64,000 bases of DNA from positions 4,040,001-4,104,000 of the forward strand of contig NZ_WBOF01000001.1 in the NCBI RefSeq assembly GCF_009569385.1, read 5' to 3'. A program made the position numbers and the translations under genes. The notes under the pieces are model-generated. The model did not search any database, was not told the origin of the DNA, and was given only the letters and a program-made list of their open reading frames with translations. The stretch comes from Streptomyces kaniharaensis (lineage in GTDB: Bacteria > Actinomycetota > Actinomycetes > Streptomycetales > Streptomycetaceae). This document shows positions 16,549 to 24,251 of the stretch, one piece after another; within the stretch, counting starts at the first letter, position 1, and the number at the start of each line of letters is the position of its first letter.

Positions 16549-17733
16549 GTGGACGTGCAGAACAAGGTCGACGAGATCGTCGCGGCGGTCGAGAACGCCC
16601 GCTCGATGCCGATGTCGGCTTCCTGCGTGGTGAACCGTGCCGAGCTGATCGGCCTGCTCAACGACCTCAAGACGGCGCTGCCCGCCGAACTGGCCCAGGC
16701 CCAGTCGATGATGGCCGACCACGAGCAGGTGGTGGCCGGTGCCCAGGCCGAGGCCGACCGGATCATCCAGGGCGCGCACGCCGAGCGCGGCTCGCTGATC
16801 TCCGACACCGAGGTGGTCCGCCGGGCCCAGGCCGAGGCCGACCGGATCCTCGCCGAGGCACGCGCCGAGGTGGAGACCAAGCGGGCCGAGGCCGACGACT
16901 ACGTGGACAGCAAGCTCGCCAACTTCGAGGTGGTGCTGACCAAGACGCTCGGCGCCGTCGGCCGCGGCCGGACCAAGCTGCGCGGCGACTCCGGCGTCTT
17001 CGAGGCCGAGTACGAGGGCGAGACCGACGGCGAGGAGTTCCAGCCGCAGCAGGTCAGCCCGAGCCCCGAGGTCGACGAGTACGTCGATGTGAAGCTCGCG
17101 ACGCTGGAGAACGTCCTCAGCGCGACCCTGGACGCCGTCGGCAAGGGCCGCGACAAGCTGCTCGGCAAGCGGCCGATCGACGAGCTGGGCGCCTACCTGG
17201 CCGCCGCCGACGAGGCGCAGCAGGCCAAGGAGCGGGCCGAGGCGGTGGCGGCGGGCTTCGCCGGCGACGCCGACGGCGACGACATCGCCTGGTACCGCGA
17301 GGACGTGCCGCAGCAGCAGACCTGGCCGGACCAGACCCCGGCCGCGGCCGGCTGGCAGGCCGCCGGCGGCGACCAGTACGCGGCCCAGCAGCCCGGCGGC
17401 CAGTACGCCGAGGTGTACGGCGCCGGCTTCGACGCGGCCGCCCAGGGCGACCCGTACGGCGCCCAGTGGGGCCACCAGCAGCAGCACGACGCCACCGGCG
17501 CCTACCCACAGCAGCAGCCGGACTACGCGGGCCAGCAGCACGGTGACTACGGCTACCAGCAGCAGGGCTACGACGGGCAGCAGTACGACACGTGGGGGCA
17601 GGCCGCGGGAGGCTACCCGCAGCAGCCCGCCACGCCGCCGGCCGTGCCGCAGCAGCACGGGCTGGACGAGACGAGCTTCTTCGACACCAGCATGATCGAC
17701 ATGACCAGGCTGCGGGAGCTCGGCGGGCGCTGA
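16549..17733 (+). CDS. DivIVA-like coiled-coil protein with a glutamine/tyrosine-rich tail
   Basis: A 394-residue protein. Residues 1-130 (VDVQNKVDEIVAAVENARSMPMSASCVVNRAELIGLLNDLK, then HEQVVAGAQAEADRIIQGAHAERGSLISDTEVVRRAQAEADRI) form long alanine-rich coiled coils like those of DivIVA and F0-b type stalks. About 120 C-terminal residues are rich in Q, G, Y and P with PQQQP and YGYQQQGY repeats and probably unstructured. The GTG at 16549 has a weak upstream GGAAAG. A related gene lies after coaD in Streptomyces and is annotated as a cell-division-initiation type protein. A role in polar growth or septation is plausible but not shown by the sequence. Confidence 0.75.
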   Translation: MDVQNKVDEIVAAVENARSMPMSASCVVNRAELIGLLNDLKTALPAELAQAQSMMADHEQVVAGAQAEADRIIQGAHAERGSLISDTEVVRRAQAEADRILAEARAEVETKRAEADDYVDSKLANFEVVLTKTLGAVGRGRTKLRGDSGVFEAEYEGETDGEEFQPQQVSPSPEVDEYVDVKLATLENVLSATLDAVGKGRDKLLGKRPIDELGAYLAAADEAQQAKERAEAVAAGFAGDADGDDIAWYREDVPQQQTWPDQTPAAAGWQAAGGDQYAAQQPGGQYAEVYGAGFDAAAQGDPYGAQWGHQQQHDATGAYPQQQPDYAGQQHGDYGYQQQGYDGQQYDTWGQAAGGYPQQPATPPAVPQQHGLDETSFFDTSMIDMTRLRELGGR

Positions 17734-17737
17734 GCGC

Positions 17738-17764
17738 CGGTCCCGGGGGGTTCCTCCGGGACCG
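17738..17764 (+). terminator. Hairpin terminator after the DivIVA-like gene
   Basis: Perfect 9-bp arms (17738-17746, 17756-17764) a few bases after the stop codon and just upstream of the next promoter. Confidence 0.6.
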
Positions 17765-17767
17765 AAG

Positions 17768-17796
17768 TTGGGCCTGGCGGGAGACTCCGGTAGTCT
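17768..17796 (+). promoter_or_regulatory. Promoter of the YceD-rpmF-rnc operon
   Basis: TTGGGC (17768-17773) and TAGTCT (17791-17796) with a 17-bp spacer. A transcript starting near 17803 would have a leader of about 90 nt to the TTG at 17894. Confidence 0.5.
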
Positions 17797-17893
17797 GACC
17801 ACTCCGGCCTCTCCGTGTCGGGCTGTCGGCTTGCCCGCGCATCGCCCGGCGAGCACGCCACCGCAATCGTTTTCCCATGGAAGTCAGGACACC

Positions 17894-18538
17894 TTGAACC
17901 GCCTCGACCACCGCGACCCCCTCGTGTTCGACACGCACGAGCTGGGCCGTCGTCCGGGCGCCATGCGCAAGGTCTCCCGCACCCTTGAGGCCCCCGAGGG
18001 CCTGGGGATCATCGATGTGATCGGCGTCCCGGAGAAGAGCCCGATCGACCTGGACCTCCGCCTGGAGTCCGTGGTCGAGGGCGTGCTGGTCACCGGCACC
18101 GCCGAGACCCACGTCGAGGGCGAGTGCGTCCGGTGCCTGGAGCCCGTCGACTTCGACATCGACGTGGACTTCCAGGAGCTGTACTACTACCCGGAGTCCG
18201 ACGAGCGTCACCGCGCCCGGACCGCCGGGGCCGAGGACCTCGACGAGGACTCGGAAGAAGAGACTTACCGTCTGGAGGGCGATTACTTCGACCTCCGGCC
18301 GGTGCTGCGTGACGCGGTGGTGCTCGCACTGCCGCTGCAGCCGGTGTGCCAGGAAGACTGCCTGGGCCTGTGCTCCGAGTGCGGGGCACGCCTGAGCGAC
18401 GACCCGGCGCACCACCACGACGCCGCCGACCCCAGGTGGGCGGCTCTGCAGGGACTCTCCGCCGCCCACGGCGACGAGGGTGACGGAATCAAGAACAGCG
18501 ACACCCGTGAGGGTCTCGCCGAGAACCAGGAGAAGTAG
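17894..18538 (+). CDS. yceD: YceD (DUF177) family protein, large-subunit rRNA accumulation factor
   Basis: A 214-residue protein. The DUF177 domain starts LVFDTHELGRRPGAMR, and the family's metal-ligand-like cysteines appear as GECVRCLEPVD and QEDCLGLCSECGARL. YceD is linked to 23S rRNA levels and almost always precedes rpmF. I choose the TTG at 17894 because the domain begins 10 codons later and CAGGA lies 5 nt upstream; the ATG at 17878 in another frame opens only a six-codon peptide. The C-terminal 40 residues are acidic and variable. Confidence 0.85.
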   Translation: MNRLDHRDPLVFDTHELGRRPGAMRKVSRTLEAPEGLGIIDVIGVPEKSPIDLDLRLESVVEGVLVTGTAETHVEGECVRCLEPVDFDIDVDFQELYYYPESDERHRARTAGAEDLDEDSEEETYRLEGDYFDLRPVLRDAVVLALPLQPVCQEDCLGLCSECGARLSDDPAHHHDAADPRWAALQGLSAAHGDEGDGIKNSDTREGLAENQEK

Positions 18539-18540
18539 CC

Positions 18541-18714
18541 GTGGCTGTTCCGAAGCGGAAGATGTCGCGCAGCAACACGCGCCACCGCCGGTCCAACTGG
18601 AAGGCCGTCGCCCCGGCCCTCGTGGCGTGCGACCGCTGCCACGAGCCGAAGCTGGCGCACATCGCGTGCCCGAGCTGCGGCACGTACAACCGTCGCCAGG
18701 TCCTCTCGGTCTGA
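18541..18714 (+). CDS. rpmF: 50S ribosomal protein L32
   Basis: A 57-residue protein starting at GTG 18541: VAVPKRKMSRSNTRHRRSNWK is the L32 N-terminus. CDRCHE and CPSCGTYNRRQVLSV provide the four-cysteine zinc ribbon. AGGAG lies 8 nt upstream at the very end of the yceD gene, and only 2 nt separate the two genes, so they are tightly coupled. Confidence 0.96.
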   Translation: MAVPKRKMSRSNTRHRRSNWKAVAPALVACDRCHEPKLAHIACPSCGTYNRRQVLSV

Positions 18715-18734
18715 TCGGCGGGGTGCACGGATCG

Positions 18735-19523
18735 ATGTCGGACGGTAACTCCACCCGCAAGGCGTCCTCCGCCCCGAAGGGTTCTTCGGGCGGTGGCAGG
18801 GCCGGCGGGCCGGCTTCGACCGAATACGACGTCCTGGAAGGGCGCCTCGGGTACACGCTTGAGCGCGCCCTTCTGGTACGTGCCCTGACCCACCGCTCGT
18901 ACGCGTACGAGAACGGGGGTCTGCCCACCAACGAGCGCCTGGAATTCCTCGGCGACTCGGTGCTGGGCCTGGTGGTGACCGACACCCTCTACCGCGTCCA
19001 CCCGGACGTCCCGGAGGGCACGCTCGCCAAACTGCGCGCCGCGGTGGTCAACTCCCGCGCGCTCGCGGACGTCGGCCGGGGCCTGGACCTCGGCGCGTTC
19101 ATCCGCCTCGGCAAGGGCGAGGAGGGTACCGGCGGCCGGGACAAGTCGTCGATCCTCGCCGACACGGTCGAGGCCGTCATCGGGGCCGTCTACCTGGACC
19201 GGGGCCTGGACGCGGCCACCGAGTTCGTCCACCGGCTGTTCGACCCGCTGATCGAGGAGTCCTCTCAGCTGGGCGCAGGCCTGGACTGGAAGACCAGCCT
19301 CCAGGAGCTCACCGCCTCGGTGGGCATCGGGGTGCCCGAGTACGTGGTCATGGAGTCCGGTCCGGACCACGAGAAGACCTTCACCGCGGCGGCCCGGGTG
19401 GCCGGCGAGGACTTCGGCAGCGGCGTCGGCCGCTCGAAGAAGGAAGCCGAGCAGAAGGCCGCCGAGAGCGCCTGGCGGGCGATCAAGGAGAAGTACGCCG
19501 ACCGGCTGCCCGCCGGGGCGTGA
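18735..19523 (+). CDS. rnc: Ribonuclease III
   Basis: A 262-residue double-strand-specific RNase that matures rRNA and processes mRNA; in Streptomyces it is AbsB, needed for antibiotic production. NERLEFLGDSVLGLVVTD is the catalytic signature with the metal-binding E and D, and DTVEAVIGAVYLDRG carries the second acidic pair. The C-terminal KTSLQELTASVG to KKEAEQKAAESAWRAI is the dsRNA-binding domain. I use ATG 18735; an in-frame GTG at 18723 is an alternative. The N-terminal 30 residues are Ser/Gly-rich. Confidence 0.95.
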   Translation: MSDGNSTRKASSAPKGSSGGGRAGGPASTEYDVLEGRLGYTLERALLVRALTHRSYAYENGGLPTNERLEFLGDSVLGLVVTDTLYRVHPDVPEGTLAKLRAAVVNSRALADVGRGLDLGAFIRLGKGEEGTGGRDKSSILADTVEAVIGAVYLDRGLDAATEFVHRLFDPLIEESSQLGAGLDWKTSLQELTASVGIGVPEYVVMESGPDHEKTFTAAARVAGEDFGSGVGRSKKEAEQKAAESAWRAIKEKYADRLPAGA

Positions 19524-19574
19524 GCGAGCAGTAGCCTTTCCCTGCTGATCCTTGTCCGCAGGAGGCCTGTTCCC

Positions 19575-20465
19575 GTGCCCGAACTTCCCGAGGTCGAGGT
19601 CGTCCGCCGTGGCCTGGCGAACTGGGTCGCCGGGCGGACGGTCGCCGACGTCCAGGTGCTGCACCCGCGCGCGGTGCGCCGCCAGCCCGCCGGCGCGGCC
19701 GACTTCACCGCCCGGCTGACCGGCACCACGCTCGGCACCGCGCAGCGCCGCGGCAAGTACCTGTGGGTGCCGCTGGCCGGGTCGGGCGCGACGCCGGAGT
19801 TCGGCGGATTCTCGCTGATCGGCCATCTCGGGATGAGCGGCCAACTCCTCGTCCAGGACCCGTCGGTGCCCGACGAGACGCACCTGCGGGTGCGGCTGCG
19901 GTTCACCGACGGCGGGCGCGAACTGCGCTTCGTCGACCAGCGGACCTTCGGCGGCCTCGCCGTCGAGGAGGCCGAGAACGACCCGGAGGGGACGCCGGTC
20001 TCCATCGCCCACATCGCCCGCGACCCGCTCGACCCACGCTTCGACGACGCCGCCTTCGTGGCCGCGCTGCGGGCCAGGCGCACGACCGTCAAGCGCGCGC
20101 TGCTCGACCAGACGCTGATCAGCGGCGTCGGCAACATCTACGCCGACGAGGCGCTGTGGCGCTCCCGGCTGCACTACGACCGCCCGACCGCCACGCTCAC
20201 CCGCCCGCTGGCCGCCGCCCTGCTGGCCAACGCCCGGGACGTGATGACCGCGGCGCTGGCCGTCGGCGGTACCAGCTTCGACAGCCTGTACGTCAACGTG
20301 AACGGCGAGAGCGGCTACTTCTCCCGGGACCTCGACGCCTACGGCCGCGAGCACGAGCCCTGCCGCCGCTGCGGCACCCCGATCCGGCGGGCCGCCTGGA
20401 CGAACCGCTCCAGCTACTTCTGCCCCCGCTGCCAGCGCGTGCCGCGGGCCCGCAGCGGGGACTGA
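19575..20465 (+). CDS. mutM: Formamidopyrimidine-DNA glycosylase MutM (Fpg)
   Basis: A 296-residue bifunctional glycosylase/AP lyase removing oxidised purines such as 8-oxoguanine. The processed N-terminus PELPEVEVVRRGL supplies the catalytic proline and glutamates, and RGKYLWVPL the conserved lysine. QTLISGVGNIYADEALWRSRL is the H2TH region. The C-terminal zinc finger has ligands in CRRCGTPI and YFCPRCQ. It is 51 bp from rnc in the same direction. Confidence 0.96.
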   Translation: MPELPEVEVVRRGLANWVAGRTVADVQVLHPRAVRRQPAGAADFTARLTGTTLGTAQRRGKYLWVPLAGSGATPEFGGFSLIGHLGMSGQLLVQDPSVPDETHLRVRLRFTDGGRELRFVDQRTFGGLAVEEAENDPEGTPVSIAHIARDPLDPRFDDAAFVAALRARRTTVKRALLDQTLISGVGNIYADEALWRSRLHYDRPTATLTRPLAAALLANARDVMTAALAVGGTSFDSLYVNVNGESGYFSRDLDAYGREHEPCRRCGTPIRRAAWTNRSSYFCPRCQRVPRARSGD

Positions 20466-20474
20466 CAACGCCCG

Positions 20475-21395
20475 CTAGCGGTGGGCCAGTTCGGGCCTGC
20501 CCTCGGCGGCGTCGCCGAGGGCCCCGTGGGTGTCCTGGCCGAAGTACGCGACGCCCACGGCGGAGACCACCGCGAGCAGGAAGCCGACCACGCCGAGCCA
20601 GCCCAGACCGGCCTTGGAGGAGTCGCCGAGCCACAGCACGCCGACCACGCCGGGCAGCACCGTCTCGCCGACCACCAGGGCGGCCGTCGCTCCGTTCACC
20701 GAGCCGATCTGCAGCGCCACCGTGTGCACGTACATGCCGCCCAGGCCGCCGATCAGGATCGCGTACAGGGCCGGGTCGGAGAGCAGACTGCCGAGTTCGA
20801 ACGGGTCGATGCCGTTGAGGATGCGCACGCCGATGCCGAGGCCCCCGAAGCCGAGGCCGGAGAGCAGGCCGGCGACGATCGCGCCCTTCGAGCCCATCCG
20901 CCGCACCAGCAGGCTGCCGCCGACCAGCAGCACGGTGGTGACGATCAGCAGCCACCAGTGGAAGGACATGTCCGCGTCGTGGCCGCCCTCGGGCCCGGCC
21001 GCGACGGCCAGCATCACCAGCGCCGAGCAGAGCACGCCGATGGACGCCCACTCCAGCTGCTTGAGCCTGATGCCGAGCAGCTTGATGCTCAGCACCGCGG
21101 TGATCACCAGGTTGGCGCTGATGATGGTCTGGGAGAGGAACAGCGGCAGCAGCCGGGCGGCCAGCGCGCCGAGCAGGAAGCCGACCAGGTCGAGCACCGT
21201 GCCGAGGATGAACTCCCAGGTGACGGCGGCCTTCGCGGTCGAGGACAGGCTCGGCCCGCCGTGCTCGGTGATGGCGGTGGTGGCGCCCCTGGCCGCCTCC
21301 TCCCGGGCGGAACGGCGGGATCCGACGGCCTGCAGGACCGAGCCGGTGCCGTAGCAGGCGGATGCCGCCACGGCGGTGACGAGGCCGATGATCAC
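20475..21395 (-). CDS. DMT-superfamily (EamA/NIPA-like) membrane transporter
   Basis: A 306-residue integral membrane protein with nine or ten hydrophobic segments. The order (IIGLVTAVAASACYGTGSVLQAVG, then FILGTVLDLVGFLLGALAARLLPLFLSQTII and so on) follows the two five-helix halves of drug/metabolite transporters and NIPA magnesium transporters. Substrate unknown. It is convergent with mutM (9 bp between stops) and divergent from the TPM-domain gene. In Streptomyces a membrane protein of this kind lies between mutM and smc. Confidence 0.8.
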   Translation of the reverse strand: MIIGLVTAVAASACYGTGSVLQAVGSRRSAREEAARGATTAITEHGGPSLSSTAKAAVTWEFILGTVLDLVGFLLGALAARLLPLFLSQTIISANLVITAVLSIKLLGIRLKQLEWASIGVLCSALVMLAVAAGPEGGHDADMSFHWWLLIVTTVLLVGGSLLVRRMGSKGAIVAGLLSGLGFGGLGIGVRILNGIDPFELGSLLSDPALYAILIGGLGGMYVHTVALQIGSVNGATAALVVGETVLPGVVGVLWLGDSSKAGLGWLGVVGFLLAVVSAVGVAYFGQDTHGALGDAAEGRPELAHR

Positions 21396-21707
21396 CGAGT
21401 GCTCCGATCAGGAGTAAGGGGTCAGGAGGGAGAAGCGGTCAAAAACAGGTAATGGGACGAGTGGTCCGGGACCACTATGCCCGCCCGCACGGTACGGTCG
21501 GCACACCCCTCGACCACGCCGGGCCCGCCGGAACGTACGTCCGGACGCCTGCCGCGGTTCCCGCCGGCCACCCGGTTCAGGGACGACTGGGGGAAACCTC
21601 ATCCCCGCGGAGGGGAGCGGCCCCGGCGGACGGCGGGGAGTCCTGTCATAACCAGTATGCGAAGGGTATGCCGTGCTCCGGCGCCGGGCGCGGTAGCGTC
21701 GGGGGTT
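21396..21707. other. Divergent promoter region with an operator-like dyad
   Basis: A 312-bp non-coding gap between the transporter and TPM-type genes. AGTGGTCC (21460-21467), one base, then GGACCACT (21469-21476) form a perfect 17-bp dyad, a good candidate for a dimeric repressor site 65 bp from the transporter start. No gene is visible. Confidence 0.5.
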
Positions 21708-23057
21708 ATGAGAACCCTTGCTCGACGTTCCCGGGGCACCGGGCCGCTCGCCGTCGTGGCGGCGCTGCTCGGGCTGCTGCTCCTGCTGGCTCCGGCGGCG
21801 TCGGCCGCCGGCGGGCTGAGCGACGCCGCCGCCACCCTGAAGAAGGGGCAGGTCTACGTCGCCCCGCAGATGCTGGACCGCTTCAGCCAGGCCCAGGCGG
21901 ACGCTCTGACCAAGAAGATCGAGAAGGCCGACAAGCCGATCTTCATCGCGGTCGTCCCCGACGCCGCCAACAAGGACACCGTCCTGACGGACCTGCGCAC
22001 CCTGGTGGGCATCGACGGCGTCTACGGCGTCTGGCGGGGCACCAGCGGCTTCATGGCCCGCTCCGACCGCGGCGCGATGGGCGTCGGCGTCGCGGACCGG
22101 ATCGGGGGCGCCGTCGCTCGCGCCGACAAGGGTGACATCAACGCCACCCTGAACGACTTCGTCGACCAGGCCGCCCCGCAGACCAAGGGCACCGGGGTCA
22201 ACCACAGCACTTCGATCGCCTGGGTGGTCATCCCGGTGGTGCTGGTGGCCCTGGCCGGCGCCGGCGTCTTCTTCCTCTTCCGCCGCGCCAAGAAGCGCAA
22301 GGAGGAGAAGGCCCGTGCCGAGCTGGAGCAGCTGCGCCGAGTCGTCGACGAGGACATCACCGCCTTCGGCACCGAGCTGGAGCGGCTCGACTTCAACCCG
22401 CGTGCGGCGGACGCCGACGACGCCCAGCGCGCCGACTACAGCAGCGCGCTGGACTCGTACGAGAAGTCCAAGCGGCTGATGGACGAGGCCAAGAAGCCCG
22501 AGGACGTCAAGCAGGTCACCGAGGCGATCGAGGACGGCCGGTTCCAGCTGGCTACCCTGGCCGCCCGACGGGAGAAGCGGCCCCTGCCCGAGCGCCGCCC
22601 CCCGTGCTTCATGGACCCGCGGCACGGCCCGTCCGTCAAGGACGTCGACTGGGCCCCGGCCGGCGGCGCCGCCCGCTCCGTCCCGGTCTGCCAGGCCGAC
22701 GCCGACCGGGTCGCGGCCGGTCTCGACCCGGCGGTCCGCACCGTCGACACCGAGTACGGCCCGCAGCCGTACTGGAACGCCGGCCCGGCCTACGCGCCGT
22801 ACGCGGGCGGGTACTACAGCAGCTTCGGCGGGGGCCTGCTGCCGGGCCTGCTGGTCGGCACCGCGCTCGGCTCGATGCTCAGCACCCCGGCCTACGCCGC
22901 GGCGCCGATGGAGTACGGCGGCCATGGCGGTCACGGTGGCTACCAGGACCAGTACGAGGGCGGCGACTACACCGGCGCCGACTTCAACGCCGCGGACTTC
23001 AGCGGCAGCGACTGGAGCGGTGGCGGCGACTTCGGCGGTGGTGGCGGCGACTGGTGA
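21708..23057 (+). CDS. TPM-like extracytoplasmic domain membrane protein with glycine-rich tail
   Basis: A 449-residue protein. A signal peptide (RSRGTGPLAVVAALLGLLLLLAPAASAA) leads to a TPM-like domain (residues 30-160). A transmembrane helix (AWVVIPVVLVALAGAGVFFLF) follows, then a basic RRAKKRKEEK stop and a cytoplasmic coiled coil. The last 120 residues are rich in G, Y, D and S (GGHGGHGGY, FGGGGGDW). TPM domains in bacteria occur in envelope-stress or phosphatase-like proteins; the role here is unknown. No Shine-Dalgarno precedes ATG 21708, and a TAGCGT box 9 nt upstream suggests a leaderless transcript. Confidence 0.75.
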   Translation: MRTLARRSRGTGPLAVVAALLGLLLLLAPAASAAGGLSDAAATLKKGQVYVAPQMLDRFSQAQADALTKKIEKADKPIFIAVVPDAANKDTVLTDLRTLVGIDGVYGVWRGTSGFMARSDRGAMGVGVADRIGGAVARADKGDINATLNDFVDQAAPQTKGTGVNHSTSIAWVVIPVVLVALAGAGVFFLFRRAKKRKEEKARAELEQLRRVVDEDITAFGTELERLDFNPRAADADDAQRADYSSALDSYEKSKRLMDEAKKPEDVKQVTEAIEDGRFQLATLAARREKRPLPERRPPCFMDPRHGPSVKDVDWAPAGGAARSVPVCQADADRVAAGLDPAVRTVDTEYGPQPYWNAGPAYAPYAGGYYSSFGGGLLPGLLVGTALGSMLSTPAYAAAPMEYGGHGGHGGYQDQYEGGDYTGADFNAADFSGSDWSGGGDFGGGGGDW

Positions 23058-23090
23058 GCCGCTGACCCGATGATCTGACGATCGCCCTGC

Positions 23091-23117
23091 GGCCCCGCCG
23101 GACCATCCGGCGGGGCC
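23091..23117 (+). terminator. Terminator after the TPM-like gene
   Basis: Perfect 12-bp arms (23091-23102, 23106-23117) with a 3-nt loop, 34 nt after the stop and upstream of the acylphosphatase gene. Confidence 0.75.
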
Positions 23118-23168
23118 GCACTGCTGCCCGGATCTGTGACCGGGTCCACGGGCGGCTAGGGTCGGGGC

Positions 23169-23468
23169 ATGCACGGTCGCGACGCCCACAGTGAGGAACC
23201 GATCCGGGTGACCGCCTGGGTCCGGGGGAAGGTCCAGCAGGTCGGCTTCCGCTGGTGGACCAGGGCACGGGCGCTGGAGATCGGCCTGACCGGCTACGCC
23301 AGCAACCTCGGCGACGGCCGGGTCCAGGTGGTGGCCGAGGGCCTGGCCGGCGACTGCGAGCTGCTGCTCGACCTGCTCCGCGGCCCCGACACGCCCGGCA
23401 GCGTGACCGGTGTGACCGAGATCTGGACCGCCGTCGGCGCCGGCTACGACGGCTTCGAGATCCGCTGA
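23169..23468 (+). CDS. acyP: Acylphosphatase
   Basis: A 99-residue acylphosphatase. VRGKVQQVGFRWWTRARALEIGLTGYASNLGDGRVQVVAEG contains the phosphate-binding GKVQQVGFR loop with the catalytic arginine, and SNLGDG holds the catalytic asparagine. It hydrolyses acyl phosphates such as acetyl phosphate. It precedes smc, a common order in actinobacteria. Confidence 0.95.
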   Translation: MHGRDAHSEEPIRVTAWVRGKVQQVGFRWWTRARALEIGLTGYASNLGDGRVQVVAEGLAGDCELLLDLLRGPDTPGSVTGVTEIWTAVGAGYDGFEIR

Positions 23469-23868
23469 GCCCGGGCCCCGACGGGTGCCCGGCGAAAAGA
23501 TCCGCAATCGGCGGTGTCATACGGTTGCCATCCGGGCAGACTCGTGGTTGACTCCGCATCGAATGATGATCCACGAGTAGGTGGTGGACCCGGCCCGAGA
23601 CCCCCGGCGTGACGACTCCGCCAGGCAGGTGACAGGGGCGCGGTAGCGTGCGGTGATCGTGTTGACCCGTACCGTCTTTGGTGAGACGCTGGAAGCCCGC
23701 GCACACGACCGCGTTTTCCCGGCAGGCGCATGCCGTCGCGAGCCCAGCTCACGGTGGTTGTGCCGTAGTGCCCAGCCAGCACTCCGGGTGCGCGCCGCGC
23801 GTGCGTCCCCCTTCCCCCTAGACCTGTACCGTTCCGGTTCGGTCACTCAGCGTGGAGGACCATTCATC
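23469..23868 (+). other. Non-coding stretch upstream of the small coiled-coil gene
   Basis: 400 bp without a supportable gene. It holds an 8-bp inverted repeat (ACTCGTGG and CCACGAGT, about 23541-23579, 23-nt loop), and TTGACT and TTGACC -35-like boxes that lack clear -10 partners. It probably carries the promoter and leader of the next gene. Confidence 0.4.
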
Positions 23869-24072
23869 ATGGCAAAGGCGCTTCTCGGGTACGTCGGCGG
23901 CCCCGACCCGCGAATGCTCTCCGAGATGCGACGGCTCCAGCAGCGCGTCCAGGACCTTGAAGCCGAGCTTCTCCGGATGCAGGCTGAGAACGACGCGCTC
24001 ACCGCTGTCGCTGACGAGCACTCGCTGCTCAACAGCATCGATCTGGATCAGCGGGAGCCGGCTCTCACCTGA
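23869..24072 (+). CDS. Small coiled-coil protein conserved upstream of smc
   Basis: A 67-residue protein: MAKALLGYVGGPDPRMLSEMRRLQQRVQDLEAELLRMQ and so on. Residues 15-45 form a strong heptad coiled coil. GTGGAGGACC lies just upstream of ATG 23869. It is acidic at the C-terminus and has no catalytic motif. Short proteins like this sit before smc in Streptomyces; a scaffold or segregation role is only a guess from location. Confidence 0.75.
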   Translation: MAKALLGYVGGPDPRMLSEMRRLQQRVQDLEAELLRMQAENDALTAVADEHSLLNSIDLDQREPALT

Positions 24073-24139
24073 GTCCCGCCCGATCCTCGCAGGTCGACGC
24101 CGCTGTGCACTGAGCCGCCCCGAAAGGGACGCAGCATGC

Positions 24140-24166
24140 AAGGGACGCCCCGTTGTGGCGTCCCTT
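24140..24166 (+). terminator. Terminator after the small coiled-coil gene
   Basis: Perfect 10-bp arms (24140-24149, 24157-24166) with a 7-nt loop. The left arm core AAGGGACGC is also repeated directly 16 nt upstream, so two alternative left arms exist. Confidence 0.7.
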
Positions 24167-24251
24167 CGTCGTGTCCGGGTCCGGCCCGCGCCGCTCGCGG
24201 GGGATACAGTCGCCGTCGGGGCCTGTCGCGAGCGATGAGGAGACCGGCCGC

